This document shows positions 30,430-39,496 of a stretch of DNA of 39,707 bases, in pieces. The DNA is from an uncultured Burkholderiales bacterium (lineage in GTDB: Bacteria > Pseudomonadota > Gammaproteobacteria > Burkholderiales > Burkholderiaceae). The stretch is taken from NCBI GenBank assembly GCA_946480465.1, contig CAMLJY010000057.1:1-39707 (forward strand), given 5' to 3'. Position numbers and translations under genes: made by a program. The notes under the pieces were generated by a model. The model did no database searches, was not told the DNA's origin, and saw nothing but the letters and a program-made list of their open reading frames with translations. The stretch's first letter is position 1. Each line of letters opens with the position of its first letter.

Positions 30430-31674
30430 ATGCTGGCCAGAACTCTAGCCGTGTTGATCGTGGCCGCCTGCGCCGCGACCATGGTTCGCGCCGAGGTCAT
30501 CATCGCTGGCATCACCGAGGTGCGCGGCGGCGGTGCCGCGGCGGGGACGCACTTCCGCAACGGCTACCAGCTCGCGATCGATGAGATCAACGCGGCGGGG
30601 GGATTGCTCGGCCAGCCTTTGCGCCTGCGCCAGTTCGACGTCGACACGCGCGACGAGGAGGCGCAGGCAGCCGCCAAGCAGGCCCTGCAGGCGCGGCCCT
30701 TCGCCATCCTCGGCCCCGTGTTCTCCGGGATGACGGTGTCCGCGATGCAGCACACGGTGGCCTCCGGCATTCCGCATTTCACCGGCGGCGAGGCGGTGTC
30801 GCTGGCGCGCAAGTTCCATCCGACGCTGCTGCGCACCTCGCTGACGCAGCAGGGGGCCGTTCCGCGGCTGACCGCATTGGCCACCTATGGCCTGGGTGCC
30901 CGGCGCCTCGCCATCCTGTGGATCGACAACGAGTACGGGCGCAGCGGTCGCCAGGTGCTTGTCGAGTCCGCGGCTCGCCGCGGCGCGGCCATCGTGTTCG
31001 ACGAAGGCATCAAGCCCGGGCAGAAGGACTTCGGCGAGGTGGTGCAGCGCTTGAAGGCGCGGGCCGCCGACGCGGCCGTGCTGTACCTGAACGAAGGCGA
31101 GACGATCGATGCGCTGCTGGCCCTGAAGGCCGCGGCCTACGACCGCCCTGTGCTGGGCGAAGGACCGATGCTGACGGCGAAGGTGATCGAGCAGGCCGGC
31201 GATGCCGCGGAGGGCGTGATCGGGCACACGGGGATCACGGTCGAGTCGACCCAGCCGCACATGGCGCAGTTCGTCTCCAGGTACCTCGCGCGCTACGGGA
31301 GCCGTCCGGACCACAACGCCGTGAAGGGCTACTTCGCCGTGCAGGTGCTGAGAGTAGGGGTGGAGGCGGTGGGCCGCGTGGATCCGCAGGCATTCCTCGA
31401 GTTCGTCAAGAACACACGGCTGGACGGGCGCCGCCATCCCCGCTTGATGACGACGGCCACCTACGACCTGTTCGGCGACCTGAACCGGGAGAGCTACATC
31501 GTGCAGGTGCGCGGCGGCCGCGGTCGTGTGCTGGCCACCTTGAGTTCCATCGACAGCCCCTTCGTGGAGCTGGCCAGTGGTCGAACGCTGCCGCTGAACT
31601 CCAACGAGTTCCGCGCCGAACTGCAGGCCCTGACGGCGCGCGGCCCGGTCGCTGCCGCGGCGCCGAGGCCGTGA
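30430..31674 (+). CDS. ABC-transporter substrate-binding protein (branched-chain amino-acid type)
   Basis: 414 residues from ATG 30430 with AAGGAG eight bases upstream; the frame extends upstream but without signal-peptide character. Signal peptide MLARTLAVLIVAACAATMVRAEV, then a type I periplasmic-binding fold: AGITEVRGGGAAAGTHFRNGYQLAIDEINAAGGLLGQPLRLRQFDVDT, AILGPVFSGMTVSAMQHTVASGIPHFTGGEA, ARRLAILWIDNEYGRSGRQVLVESAARRGAAIVFDEGIKPGQKDF. This is the LivK-like group that binds amino acids, amides, urea or aromatic acids. No permease or ATPase gene is nearby, so it is an orphan binding protein. Substrate unknown; the neighbouring IclR gene might regulate it. Confidence 0.9.
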   Translation: MLARTLAVLIVAACAATMVRAEVIIAGITEVRGGGAAAGTHFRNGYQLAIDEINAAGGLLGQPLRLRQFDVDTRDEEAQAAAKQALQARPFAILGPVFSGMTVSAMQHTVASGIPHFTGGEAVSLARKFHPTLLRTSLTQQGAVPRLTALATYGLGARRLAILWIDNEYGRSGRQVLVESAARRGAAIVFDEGIKPGQKDFGEVVQRLKARAADAAVLYLNEGETIDALLALKAAAYDRPVLGEGPMLTAKVIEQAGDAAEGVIGHTGITVESTQPHMAQFVSRYLARYGSRPDHNAVKGYFAVQVLRVGVEAVGRVDPQAFLEFVKNTRLDGRRHPRLMTTATYDLFGDLNRESYIVQVRGGRGRVLATLSSIDSPFVELASGRTLPLNSNEFRAELQALTARGPVAAAAPRP

Positions 31675-31704
31675 ACCCCGGCGGCCGCGCACAGAGGTGC
31701 GCCC

Positions 31705-32105
31705 ATGAACGCGATCAGCCAGCACCGGTTGCTGTGCTTCGGCGGCACGCTGGCGCCTCCCGAGCCGGCCCATCTGCTGCAGATCTTCGGCCACGCCGGC
31801 TCGACATCACCGGGGCGTTGATCTACACCGGTTCACACTTTGCCGAAGTGCTCGAAGGAGAGCCCCAGGCGCTGCTGGACTTCCTGCGTGCCGTCGGAGG
31901 CTGCCGGTTCCACGGCGAGCCGCGGGTCGTGCTGCGCCGGCAGATCATCCTGCGGCTGTGTGACGCCTGGTCCGCGGCCCGCCTCGGCAGTGCCGCGCTC
32001 GGTGCCGAGGTGCGGACGCTGGCTTCGGGCGGTATCGTGCCGGGCGCGGTGGCGGAGTCGCTCGCGCTGCGCTTGTGCTGGGCGGTGGCCCGGGAAGGGG
32101 TTTGA
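31705..32105 (+). pseudogene. BLUF-like gene broken by a frameshift
   Basis: The frame from ATG 31705 reads MNAISQHRLLCFGGTLAPPE, then PAHLLQIFGHAG, and stops at TGA 31819-31821. A second frame, open from about 31800 to the stop at 32105, continues the same fold: RRLDITGALIYTGSHFAEVLEGEPQALLDFLRAVGG, then VVLRRQIILRLCDAWSAA. Together they make one BLUF (FAD blue-light sensor) sequence with a lost base near 31795-31803. Beyond the shift, the flavin-contacting residues are not those of active BLUF domains: the N-terminal Tyr position reads Cys/Phe and the Gln of FxQVLEG is Glu (FAEVLEG). So it looks decayed, though a sequencing error cannot be excluded. Confidence 0.65.
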
Positions 32106-32123
32106 CGTTGCGCGGCGGGGTGC

Positions 32124-33023
32124 TCAGGGCGCCGGGTCGGCGCACAGCGCCCGCAGGCGTGAGCGAAGCCAGCGGTGCGCGGGATCGGCGTCCAGGCGTG
32201 GGTGCCACAGCAGCGACACGGTGAGCCCGGCCGTCTCGAACGGCAGCGCGAAGGTGTGCAGGCCGCAGCGCAGCGCTTCGGTGTGGCGTTCGGGGACGCT
32301 CGCGATCAGGTCGGTGGCCCGGGCCAGCGCCAGCGCGGTGCCGAAGCCGCCGACCAGGGTGGCGACGGTGCGCTGCATGCCCAGTGCCTCCAGCGCGTCG
32401 TCGATGCCGCCGCGTGCGCGGCCCCGCCGCGAGACGGCGACGTGGCGGCCCGCCGCGTAGCGTGACGCCGTCACCGCGCCTTCGGCCAGCGGGTGGCCGG
32501 GCCGCACCACGCCGACGAATCGGTCGCGGAACAGCGCCTGCGCGCGCAGCTCCGGTCCCATGTCCGTGCCGATCACGCCGGTCTCCAGGTCGACGCTGCC
32601 GTCGCGCAGCGGCGTGCTGTCCTTGTCGGGCTTCTGCAGGAAGCACAGGCGCACGCCGGGCGCTTCGTCCGCCAGCGCGGCGATCAGCCGCGGGCCGAAG
32701 GTCTCCGCGAAGCCTTCGCTGCAGCGCAGCGTGAAGCTGCGTTCCAGCTGCCGCGGATCGAGCGGCGCGGCCGGGCGCAGCACGGCCTCGGCGTCCTGTA
32801 CCAGCCGGGCGACGCGCTCGCGCAGCTCGATCGCGCGCGGCGTTGGGACCAGCCCGCGCCCCGCGCGCACCAGCAGCGGATCACCCAGGGTGTCGCGCAG
32901 GCGGGCGAGCGCGCGGCTCATCGCCGACGGGCTCAGGCGCAGCCGCTGGGCGGCGCGGGTGACGTTGCCTTCGGCCAGCAGCACGTCGAGCGTCACGAGC
33001 AGGTTCAGGTCGGGCAGCGGCAT
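32124..33023 (-). CDS. LysR-family regulator (NodD/LinR-like subgroup)
   Basis: 299 residues from ATG 33023. MPLPDLNLLVTLDVLLAEGNVTRAAQRLRLSPSAMSRALARLRDTLGDPLLVRAGRGLVPTPRA is the N-terminal DNA-binding domain of the subgroup that begins DLNLLxxLDxLL, with the effector domain following (FTLRCSEGFAETFGPRLIAALADEAPGVRLCFLQ). It is divergent from the MFS transporter gene (start 33194, 170 bp), so it probably controls that exporter. Effector unknown. It is convergent with the broken BLUF gene (18-bp gap). Confidence 0.92.
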   Translation of the reverse strand: MPLPDLNLLVTLDVLLAEGNVTRAAQRLRLSPSAMSRALARLRDTLGDPLLVRAGRGLVPTPRAIELRERVARLVQDAEAVLRPAAPLDPRQLERSFTLRCSEGFAETFGPRLIAALADEAPGVRLCFLQKPDKDSTPLRDGSVDLETGVIGTDMGPELRAQALFRDRFVGVVRPGHPLAEGAVTASRYAAGRHVAVSRRGRARGGIDDALEALGMQRTVATLVGGFGTALALARATDLIASVPERHTEALRCGLHTFALPFETAGLTVSLLWHPRLDADPAHRWLRSRLRALCADPAP

Positions 33024-33193
33024 GCCCGGACCTTAACAAAGCGTCGCTGCGGCCCGCGGCAGGCGGCGGCGCAAGGGCCATGCATGGCGTCCGCTGCAAT
33101 GACTCCCTGCGCGCGACGCGCCTTCCGCTCCCGGGGGGCGACCCCTAGGCTTCCGGGCATCGGCCTCGCGGCCTGCCGTCTTCCGGAGCCTTC

Positions 33194-34507
33194 ATGCCTG
33201 CCACCAGCCTTGCACCGCGCCAACCCGCTGCCGTGCCTGCCAGCGCGTCCGCCCACGCAGCCTCCACCGCGCCCGTCACCATGACCCCTGGCGCGCGCCA
33301 GGCGCTGGCGGGGCTCGGGCTGGCGGTGCTGCTGTCGTCGCTGGGCGTCAGCATCGCCAACGTCGGCCTGCCGACGCTGGCGCAGTCCTTCGGCGCGTCC
33401 TTCCAGGCGGTGCAGTGGGTGGTGCTGTCCTACCTGCTGGCGCTGGCCGCGCTGGTGGTGGGCGCCGGGCGGCTGGGTGACGTGCTCGGCCGGCGCCGGC
33501 TGCTGCTGGCGGGCCTGGCGCTCTTCGCCGCGGCCTCGCTCGCTGCCGCGCTGGCGCCCACGCTGGCGCTGCTGGTGGCCGCGCGGGCGGCCCAGGGTGC
33601 CGGTGCAGCGGTGATGACGGCGCTGGCGATGGCGCTGGTGAGCGAGACCGTGCCCAGGACCCATGCCGGCCGGGCGATGGGGCTGCTGGGCACGCTGTCG
33701 GCGATCGGCACGGCGCTGGGCCCGACGCTCGGCGGCCTGCTGATCGCCGGCTGGGGCTGGCGCGCGCTGTTTGCCGTCAAGCTGCCGCTGGCCCTGCTGG
33801 GCCTGTGGCTGGTGCGCCGGTACGTGCCGGGGGACGACCGTGCGGCGGGTGCCGGTGCCGGGCGGACCCACGGCGCGGGCCTGCGCGTCTTCGCCCAGGC
33901 GCTGCGCGACGCGCCGCTGCGCCGCGGGCTGGCCACCAGCGCACTGGTTTCGACAGTGGTGATGACGACGCTGGTCGTCGGCCCCTTCTACCTGTCGCGG
34001 GCGCTGGGGCTGCCCGCCGCGCTGGTGGGCCTGGCGATGTCGGTGGGGCCGCTGGTGTCCGCGCTCGGGGGCGTGCCGGCAGGGCGCGCGGTCGACCGCT
34101 TCGGCGCGGCGCGCATGGCGCGGGCCGGCCTGGCGGCCTCGGTGGCCGGCAGCCTGCTGCTGGCGCTGCTGCCCGTGGCCGGCGGCGTGGCGGCTTACGT
34201 GGTGCCGCTGGCGCTGCTCACCGCCGGCTATGCGGTGTTCCAGGCGGCCAACAACACCGCGGTGATGGCCGGCGCGGGGGCCGATCGGCGCGGCCTGGTG
34301 TCGGGCCTGCTCAACCTGTCGCGCCAGCTTGGGCTGATCGCTGGCGCCGGTGCGATGGGCGCGGTGTTCGCGCAGGCCTCCGGCTCAGCGGACGTGGCGA
34401 CGGCCCCCGCTTCGGCGGTGGCCTTCGGCATGCGCGTCAGCTTCGGCGTGGCCGCGGGGCTGCTGGGCATGGCGCTGGTGCTGGCGTGGCGGCCACGGCG
34501 CCCGTGA
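33194..34507 (+). CDS. MFS drug/proton antiporter-like transporter
   Basis: 437 residues from ATG 33194. After a soluble 35-residue N-terminus come about 12 hydrophobic helices: LAGLGLAVLLSSLGVSIANVGLPTLAQSFGASFQAVQWVVLSYLLALAALVVGAGRLGDVLGRRRLLLAG (motif A-type GRLGDVLGRRR and motif D1-type NVGLPTL), then TVPRTHAGRAMGLLGTLSAIGTALGPTLGGLLI (motif C, the antiporter motif). The signatures put it with the DHA-type multidrug efflux family. It is next to a divergent LysR gene. Substrate unknown. Confidence 0.92.
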   Translation: MPATSLAPRQPAAVPASASAHAASTAPVTMTPGARQALAGLGLAVLLSSLGVSIANVGLPTLAQSFGASFQAVQWVVLSYLLALAALVVGAGRLGDVLGRRRLLLAGLALFAAASLAAALAPTLALLVAARAAQGAGAAVMTALAMALVSETVPRTHAGRAMGLLGTLSAIGTALGPTLGGLLIAGWGWRALFAVKLPLALLGLWLVRRYVPGDDRAAGAGAGRTHGAGLRVFAQALRDAPLRRGLATSALVSTVVMTTLVVGPFYLSRALGLPAALVGLAMSVGPLVSALGGVPAGRAVDRFGAARMARAGLAASVAGSLLLALLPVAGGVAAYVVPLALLTAGYAVFQAANNTAVMAGAGADRRGLVSGLLNLSRQLGLIAGAGAMGAVFAQASGSADVATAPASAVAFGMRVSFGVAAGLLGMALVLAWRPRRP

Positions 34508-34574
34508 ACATCCGTCGCTCGCCACCCGGCCGCGCGGAATGCGCCGCACGACGGCGCAGACCCGGCTGATGTGA

Positions 34575-35384
34575 TCACTCATCGCCGGCCTTCCGGAATT
34601 CGCCCGGCGTGCAGCCCATCAGCGCCTTGAACGACGACACGTAGGCGGCGGCATCGCCGAAGCCGAGCGCGGCGGCGATCTCCTTGACCGCCCGCGGCGA
34701 GGCCAGCAGGTCCAGCGAGGCGATGAGCCTCGCCCGCTGGCGCCAGGCGCGCCAGCTCATGCCCAGCTCGGCGCTGAAGTGGCGGCTGAAACTGCGCTCC
34801 GACATCGCGGCGCGCGAAGCCGCTTCGCCCAGCGACAGCCGCCAAAGGTCCTCCAGCGCCGTGCCGGACAGCGCGGCCTGCAGGCGCGGACTGGCCGGCA
34901 TCGGCAGCTGCGTCGGCAGGCAGGGCGATTCATCGAGGGCCTGCAGCAGCAGCCGCGCCATGCGGCTGCGCATCGGCTGCGCGCGCTGCCGCACGAACAG
35001 GCCGCACACCAGTTCGCGGATCAGCGGCGAGGCGGTGATCACGTGGACCTCGGCCTGCCGCCTGAAGCCCGTTTCAGCCTCGAGCAGCGCGGGCGAGAAG
35101 TAGACGCTGCGCATCTCGGTGCGCGCGAGCAGGCGGATCGAATGCCGCCGCGCCGCCGGCATCCACAGCGCGCGCTGCGGCGGGATGGTCCATTGCGCGT
35201 CGCCGGTGTGCACCTGCATCACGCCCTGCAGCGCGAAGACCAGCTGGGCATCCGCGTGCTGGTGCGGCGGCACCTGGGCGCCGGCTGCGAAGCTGTTGCG
35301 GCGCACGCGGCAGCCGGCCGCGGCTGCCGCCGCGGGCTGCGGTGAAGCCAGTGGTTCAGTCCGGGCCGCCGACGTGCTGTCCAT
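34575..35384 (-). CDS. AraC-family regulator with cupin domain
   Basis: 269 residues from ATG 35384. N-terminal cupin pocket AAGAQVPPHQHADAQLVFALQGVMQVHTGDAQWTIPPQRALWMPAARRHSIRLL; C-terminal double helix-turn-helix from about residue 175: LGEAASRAAMSERSFSRHFSAELGMSWRAWRQRARLIASLDLLASPRAVKEIAAALGFGDAAAYVSSFKALMGCTPGEFRK. The pattern resembles the NimR-type group, which often controls an adjoining MFS efflux gene; the MFS gene here is convergent, and the divergent gene (35511) is a GGCT-like enzyme. Target unproven. Confidence 0.9.
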   Translation of the reverse strand: MDSTSAARTEPLASPQPAAAAAAGCRVRRNSFAAGAQVPPHQHADAQLVFALQGVMQVHTGDAQWTIPPQRALWMPAARRHSIRLLARTEMRSVYFSPALLEAETGFRRQAEVHVITASPLIRELVCGLFVRQRAQPMRSRMARLLLQALDESPCLPTQLPMPASPRLQAALSGTALEDLWRLSLGEAASRAAMSERSFSRHFSAELGMSWRAWRQRARLIASLDLLASPRAVKEIAAALGFGDAAAYVSSFKALMGCTPGEFRKAGDE

Positions 35385-35510
35385 GGCCGCGGATTCTGCG
35401 GGCGTGGGGCCCGCACGGGCGGCACGTTGGCGGCTCGGCGCAATGCCTTGGCGAGTTCGGCCCGGTGGCCGCTCCTAGCATCCATTGCCTTCCATCAGCG
35501 CCTTTGCTTC

Positions 35511-35963
35511 ATGCCCACACCCCACCCGGCCTCTCCGCGCCGCATCCCCGTCTTCTTCTACGGCAGCTTCATCCGCCCCGAGGTGATGGCGCGCGGCGGC
35601 CTGCTGCCCGAGCGCATCGAGGTGGCGCGGCTCGGCGGCTTCGACATCCTGTTCACACCGCACGCCTGCCTGACGCGTTCCGCGCCGCACGCGGTGTGCG
35701 GCATCCTGGTGCAGGCCACGCACGAGGAACTGCAGCGCCTGTACTCCGCCGACGGCGTCGGCACCTTCCTGCCCGAAGCGGTGCTGGTGGAGACCGCGGA
35801 CGGCGCCTTCCGGCCGGCGCTGTGCTTCATCCCGCCCGCGCCGGGCGACGAGCCGCCCGACGCGGCCTACCTGGACCTGTTGATCACAGCGGCACGGGGG
35901 CACGGCTTTCCTTCGTGGTATCTCGCGCGACTCGAACGGCACCGCGGCACCGCAGGCCGGTGA
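35511..35963 (+). CDS. Gamma-glutamylcyclotransferase-like protein
   Basis: 150 residues from ATG 35511 (MPTPHPASPRRIPVFFYGSFIRPEVM); upstream frame discarded because the family starts at the VFFYGSF strand. FYGSF is the N-terminal substrate-loop motif of the GGCT-like fold, and the body ends with the helix ...YLDLLITAARGHGFPSWYLARLERH found in family members. The usual enzymes release 5-oxoproline from gamma-glutamyl peptides; the catalytic Glu is not assigned with certainty here (EAVLVETADG is one possibility). It is divergent from the AraC gene over 126 bp and ends 72 bp before the convergent kinase gene. Confidence 0.75.
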   Translation: MPTPHPASPRRIPVFFYGSFIRPEVMARGGLLPERIEVARLGGFDILFTPHACLTRSAPHAVCGILVQATHEELQRLYSADGVGTFLPEAVLVETADGAFRPALCFIPPAPGDEPPDAAYLDLLITAARGHGFPSWYLARLERHRGTAGR

Positions 35964-36035
35964 GCGCCCAACCTGCCTGCTGCAGCTGAAGAAGAGACCA
36001 GCAGGCCGGCGAGCTGACGCAGCTGGCCGTGGCCT

Positions 36036-38042
36036 TCAAGGTCTAGCGGCTTCCGGCGCGTCCCCCGCCACGCGCGGCACGATGACGACGAAGGTCGCGC
36101 CCTGGCCCGGCGCGCCGTGCGCCTCGATGCGGCCGCGCAGCGCGCCGGTGACGGCGTTGAACACGATGTACAGGCCCAGGCCGCTGCCTCCCTGGCCCAG
36201 CCGAGTCGTGAAGAAGGGGTCGAACACCTTGCCCAGCACCCCGGGCTCGATGCCGCGGCCGTTGTCGCGCACCTCGATGCGCACCTCGTCGGCGTTCTCG
36301 TGGCGGGCGCTGATCCAGATGTCGCCGGACTGCTCGGGGCCGAAACCATGGACCAGCGCGTTGATGAACATGTTGGTCAGCGCCTGGCCGATCGCGCCGG
36401 GGTAGCTGTCCATCTCGATGTCCGGCGCCAGCGCCAGGTGCAGGCGCAGCGGGCGGAACTTCATCAGGTGCTCCAGCGTCGCCATCACCTCCTCGATCGT
36501 CTGGCGCAGGTCGAAGCGGCGCCGGCGCTCGGCGATCTGGTCGACCGCCGACTGCTTGAAGCTGGTCACCAGGCGGTTCGCCCGGTTCAGGTTGCGCTCG
36601 ACCAGCTCGCACGAGTCGCGGCAGTAGGCGGCGAAGCGCTCGATTTCCGGCGCGCCGAGGCCGCCCTCGGCGGCGCGCGCGCCGAAGTCGGCCGCCATGC
36701 GCTGCATGCCGGTCGACACCATCAGCGCGTTGCCCATCGGCGTGCTCAGCTCATGCCCCAGGCCCGCCACCAGCCGGCCCAGCGCGGCCTGCTTCTCCGA
36801 CTGCACCAGCTCGGCCTGCATGCGCGCATTGCGCTCGAGCATGCGGCTCAGCTCGGCATTCGTGCGCTCGATGGCCTCGGTGCGCTCCAGCACGCGCTGC
36901 TCCAGGGTCTCGTTGGCCTGCACGATGCGCGCCTCGCTTTCGCGGCGGGCGGCTTCGCTGGCCTCCAGCATCGACAGCATGCGGTTGTAGGCACGCGCCA
37001 GCACGCCCACCTCGCTGGCGCCGCCGGGCACGTCGATGGCCCGGGCCCGGCCTTCACCCACGTCGAGCAGGCGCTGGCTCAGCTGGCGGATCGGCCGCAT
37101 CAGCCGGTGCACGGCCACGCCGACCGCGGTGGTCAGCGCGGCGGCCACCAGCAGCAGCGGCCAGCGCACCGCGTCCAGCGCCTCCAGGAACGGTGCCCGC
37201 GCCTCCGGCATCGGGAAGTTGGCGCCCAGCACCCAGTCCAGGAAGGGCAGCCGCGCGAAGGACACCAGCACGTCGCGGCCGTCGGAGGTCCGGGTCTCGA
37301 CCGTGCCTTCCAGGCGCTGCTCGATCGCCCGGTCGTAGCCGGCGTTCTGGCCCGGTGCCGCGGCCACGCGCAGCAGGCGCTCGCGCTGCGGGTGCATCAG
37401 CATCACGCGGTCGCCGGTGGTGATGAAGAGGTAGCCGGCCGCGCCGACGCGGTAGTCCTGCATGCCGGCGGTGTAGTGGCGCGACAGCAGCCCGAGGCCG
37501 CCGACCAGCGTGCCGATGACCCGGCCGTCGTCGTCGAGGATTGGCGCGGCCATCAGCAGCCCGGGCTGGGCCCGCGCGGCCGAGAGGCTGAAGGGCGCCG
37601 AGACCTGGACCGTGCCGGCCTTGCCCGCCAGCCCGTCCACCCACGCTTGCTGCGCGGCCGGCAGCACCATGCGCGCGCTGCCGGGGCCTTGTGCAACGAG
37701 CGTGCCGGCGCGGTCGTAGACGCGGATGCCCTGGTCGAAGCTGACGTGCAGGAACACCCGCGAGTCGATCATCTGCCGCAGTGCCGCGGGGTCGGCCAGC
37801 TGCCGCGCATCCATCGTGCGTGCCACGCCGGCCAGCACCGCCTGCGCGGTGCGCAGCTTGTCGTCCAGCCGGCTGGCATGGGCGCGCACCATCTCGAACT
37901 GGCGGTCGCCGACCAGCTGCAGGTAGCGGGTCTCGAACACCCGCAGCGCGAACACCGTGAGGATGCCCAGGCCCAGCGCGAACACCAGCCCGCTCAGCAG
38001 CGCGGCGCGGGTGGCGGTGCCGCTGATCTTCAGCCCTGCCAT
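36036..38042 (-). CDS. Membrane sensor histidine kinase with periplasmic Cache-like domain
   Basis: 668 residues from ATG 38042 (frame open upstream, but MAGLKISGTATRAALLSGLVFALGLGILTVFALRV starts the membrane anchor). Helix 1 at about 12-34, a Cache-like sensor domain (about 40-290: IDSRVFLHVSFDQGIRVYDRAGTLVAQ, GYLFITTGDRVMLMHPQRERLL), helix 2 about 300-320, HAMP (HRLMRPIRQLSQRLLDVGEG), coiled coil (IVQANETLEQRVLERTEAIERTNAELSRMLERNAR), and a dimerisation/phosphorylation domain with His430 in LGHELSTPMGNALM. The ATPase part has an N box (NMFINALVHGF), DNGRGI and GGSGLGLYIV. The His box is the HAMP-Cache, HWE-free class 4-like type. It is divergent from the receiver-kinase gene at 38168 with 125 bp between starts. 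Confidence 0.92.
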   Translation of the reverse strand: MAGLKISGTATRAALLSGLVFALGLGILTVFALRVFETRYLQLVGDRQFEMVRAHASRLDDKLRTAQAVLAGVARTMDARQLADPAALRQMIDSRVFLHVSFDQGIRVYDRAGTLVAQGPGSARMVLPAAQQAWVDGLAGKAGTVQVSAPFSLSAARAQPGLLMAAPILDDDGRVIGTLVGGLGLLSRHYTAGMQDYRVGAAGYLFITTGDRVMLMHPQRERLLRVAAAPGQNAGYDRAIEQRLEGTVETRTSDGRDVLVSFARLPFLDWVLGANFPMPEARAPFLEALDAVRWPLLLVAAALTTAVGVAVHRLMRPIRQLSQRLLDVGEGRARAIDVPGGASEVGVLARAYNRMLSMLEASEAARRESEARIVQANETLEQRVLERTEAIERTNAELSRMLERNARMQAELVQSEKQAALGRLVAGLGHELSTPMGNALMVSTGMQRMAADFGARAAEGGLGAPEIERFAAYCRDSCELVERNLNRANRLVTSFKQSAVDQIAERRRRFDLRQTIEEVMATLEHLMKFRPLRLHLALAPDIEMDSYPGAIGQALTNMFINALVHGFGPEQSGDIWISARHENADEVRIEVRDNGRGIEPGVLGKVFDPFFTTRLGQGGSGLGLYIVFNAVTGALRGRIEAHGAPGQGATFVVIVPRVAGDAPEAARP

Positions 38043-38167
38043 GACGCGCCTGAACGACTCCTGCACCCTCGATTCCAGCCTGCTGCGACACCCCGCCGCA
38101 GCATACTGGACGCGGCCCCGCCGGCGACCGGCGCGGCGCCCTGCCGCGGCAGCACAATGCCGGTCTG

Positions 38168-39496
38168 ATGGATGCTCACTCGACCACCTGCGACGACCCT
38201 CGGACAGCGCCGCAGGCGGCCCTTCCGGACACGCCCGCCGCGCCGCCCTGGCGCGCGCTGATCGTCGACGACGATGCCGATGTGCACCGTGCCACCGAGC
38301 TGGCCCTGCCCGGCGCGTTGATCGAAGGCCGGCCGCTCGCCTTCGTGCATGCCTACTCGGCCGCGCAGGCACGGCAGCTGCTGGCCGACGACCCGTCGAT
38401 CTGCGTGATGCTGCTCGACGTGGTGATGGAAACGCCGCACGCCGGCCTGGACCTCGTGCGCGCGGTGCGGCAGGAGATGGGCCGCGAGGACCTGCGCATC
38501 ATCCTGCGCACCGGGCAGCCCGGCTACGCGCCCGAGCTGGAGACGGTGCGCGACTACGAGATCGACGACTATTGCACCAAGGCCGAGCTGACGAGCATCC
38601 GCCTCTACACCAGCCTGACCACCGCGATCCGCTGCCACCGCATGATCCTGGCGCTGCGCGCCGAGCGCGACGAACTGCAGCGCGCCAACGCGGCATTGCA
38701 GGCGCTGCGCGCCGCCGAGCAGCGCAGCCATGCCCAGCTGCTGGATGCCGAGCGGGCGCTGCGCGAGGCCCACGAGACGATGGAGCAGTGCGTGGCGCAG
38801 CGCACGCGCGAGCTGTCGGAGGCGGTCGGTGCGCTGGAGTCCTTCAACCGCATGGTCTCGCATGACCTGCGCGGGCCGCTGTCCGGCATTGCCGGCCTGT
38901 CCGGCATGATCAACGAGGACCTGGCCCGCGGCGACACCACCCGCGTGCAGCGCTGGATGACGATGGTGCAGGCGCAGATGAACCGGCTGGTGCGCCTGGT
39001 CGACGACCTGCTCAACCTCACGCGGGTGGGCCAGGGCGGGCTGCTGTGCAGCGTGCAGCCGCTGGACGACGCGCTGCGCGAGGCGATCGATGTGCTGGCG
39101 CTGTCGCAGCCGGCCGAGCGCATCGCCGCCATCCACGCCAGCCCGCTGCCGCAGCTGCGCATCGACGCCGGCCTGATGCGCCAGGTGTTCGTCAACCTGC
39201 TCGGCAACGCGCTGAAGTTCACCCAGGGCGTCGCGGCACCGCAGGTGCTGGTGCAGGCCGAGCGCGGCAGCGCCGGATGGACCATCAGCGTGCAGGACAA
39301 CGGCCCCGGCTTCGACAGCGCCCGCGCGGCCAAGCTGTTCACGCCCTTCGGCCAGCTGCATGGCCCGCAGTACCAGGGCAGCGGCATCGGCCTGACCATC
39401 GTGCGCCGCATCATCGAGCGGCACGGCGGCCGCGTCTGGGCCGAGAACCGGCCCGGCGGCGGCGCGGCCTTCAGCTTCATGCTGCCGGAGGACTGA
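38168..39496 (+). CDS. Receiver-histidine kinase hybrid (REC at N-terminus)
   Basis: 442 residues from ATG 38168. Receiver domain about 30-160 with phospho-acceptor Asp84 (VMLLDVVMET), acidic pair (LIVDDDAD) and Lys in YCTKAEL; the segment RTGQPGYAPELETVRDYEIDDYCTKAELT resembles receivers of DUF3369-type sensors. A coiled coil follows (AERDELQRANAALQALRAAEQRSHAQLLDAERALREAHETM), then HisKA with His232 (MVSHDLRGPLSG), N box (NLLGNALKFTQG), DNGPGFD and GSGIGLTIVRRIIERHGGRVWAENRPGG. No membrane segment and no output domain, so it is a cytosolic phosphorelay node. The divergent membrane kinase (38042) is the obvious partner: its phosphate could go to Asp84 (inference). Confidence 0.93.
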   Translation: MDAHSTTCDDPRTAPQAALPDTPAAPPWRALIVDDDADVHRATELALPGALIEGRPLAFVHAYSAAQARQLLADDPSICVMLLDVVMETPHAGLDLVRAVRQEMGREDLRIILRTGQPGYAPELETVRDYEIDDYCTKAELTSIRLYTSLTTAIRCHRMILALRAERDELQRANAALQALRAAEQRSHAQLLDAERALREAHETMEQCVAQRTRELSEAVGALESFNRMVSHDLRGPLSGIAGLSGMINEDLARGDTTRVQRWMTMVQAQMNRLVRLVDDLLNLTRVGQGGLLCSVQPLDDALREAIDVLALSQPAERIAAIHASPLPQLRIDAGLMRQVFVNLLGNALKFTQGVAAPQVLVQAERGSAGWTISVQDNGPGFDSARAAKLFTPFGQLHGPQYQGSGIGLTIVRRIIERHGGRVWAENRPGGGAAFSFMLPED

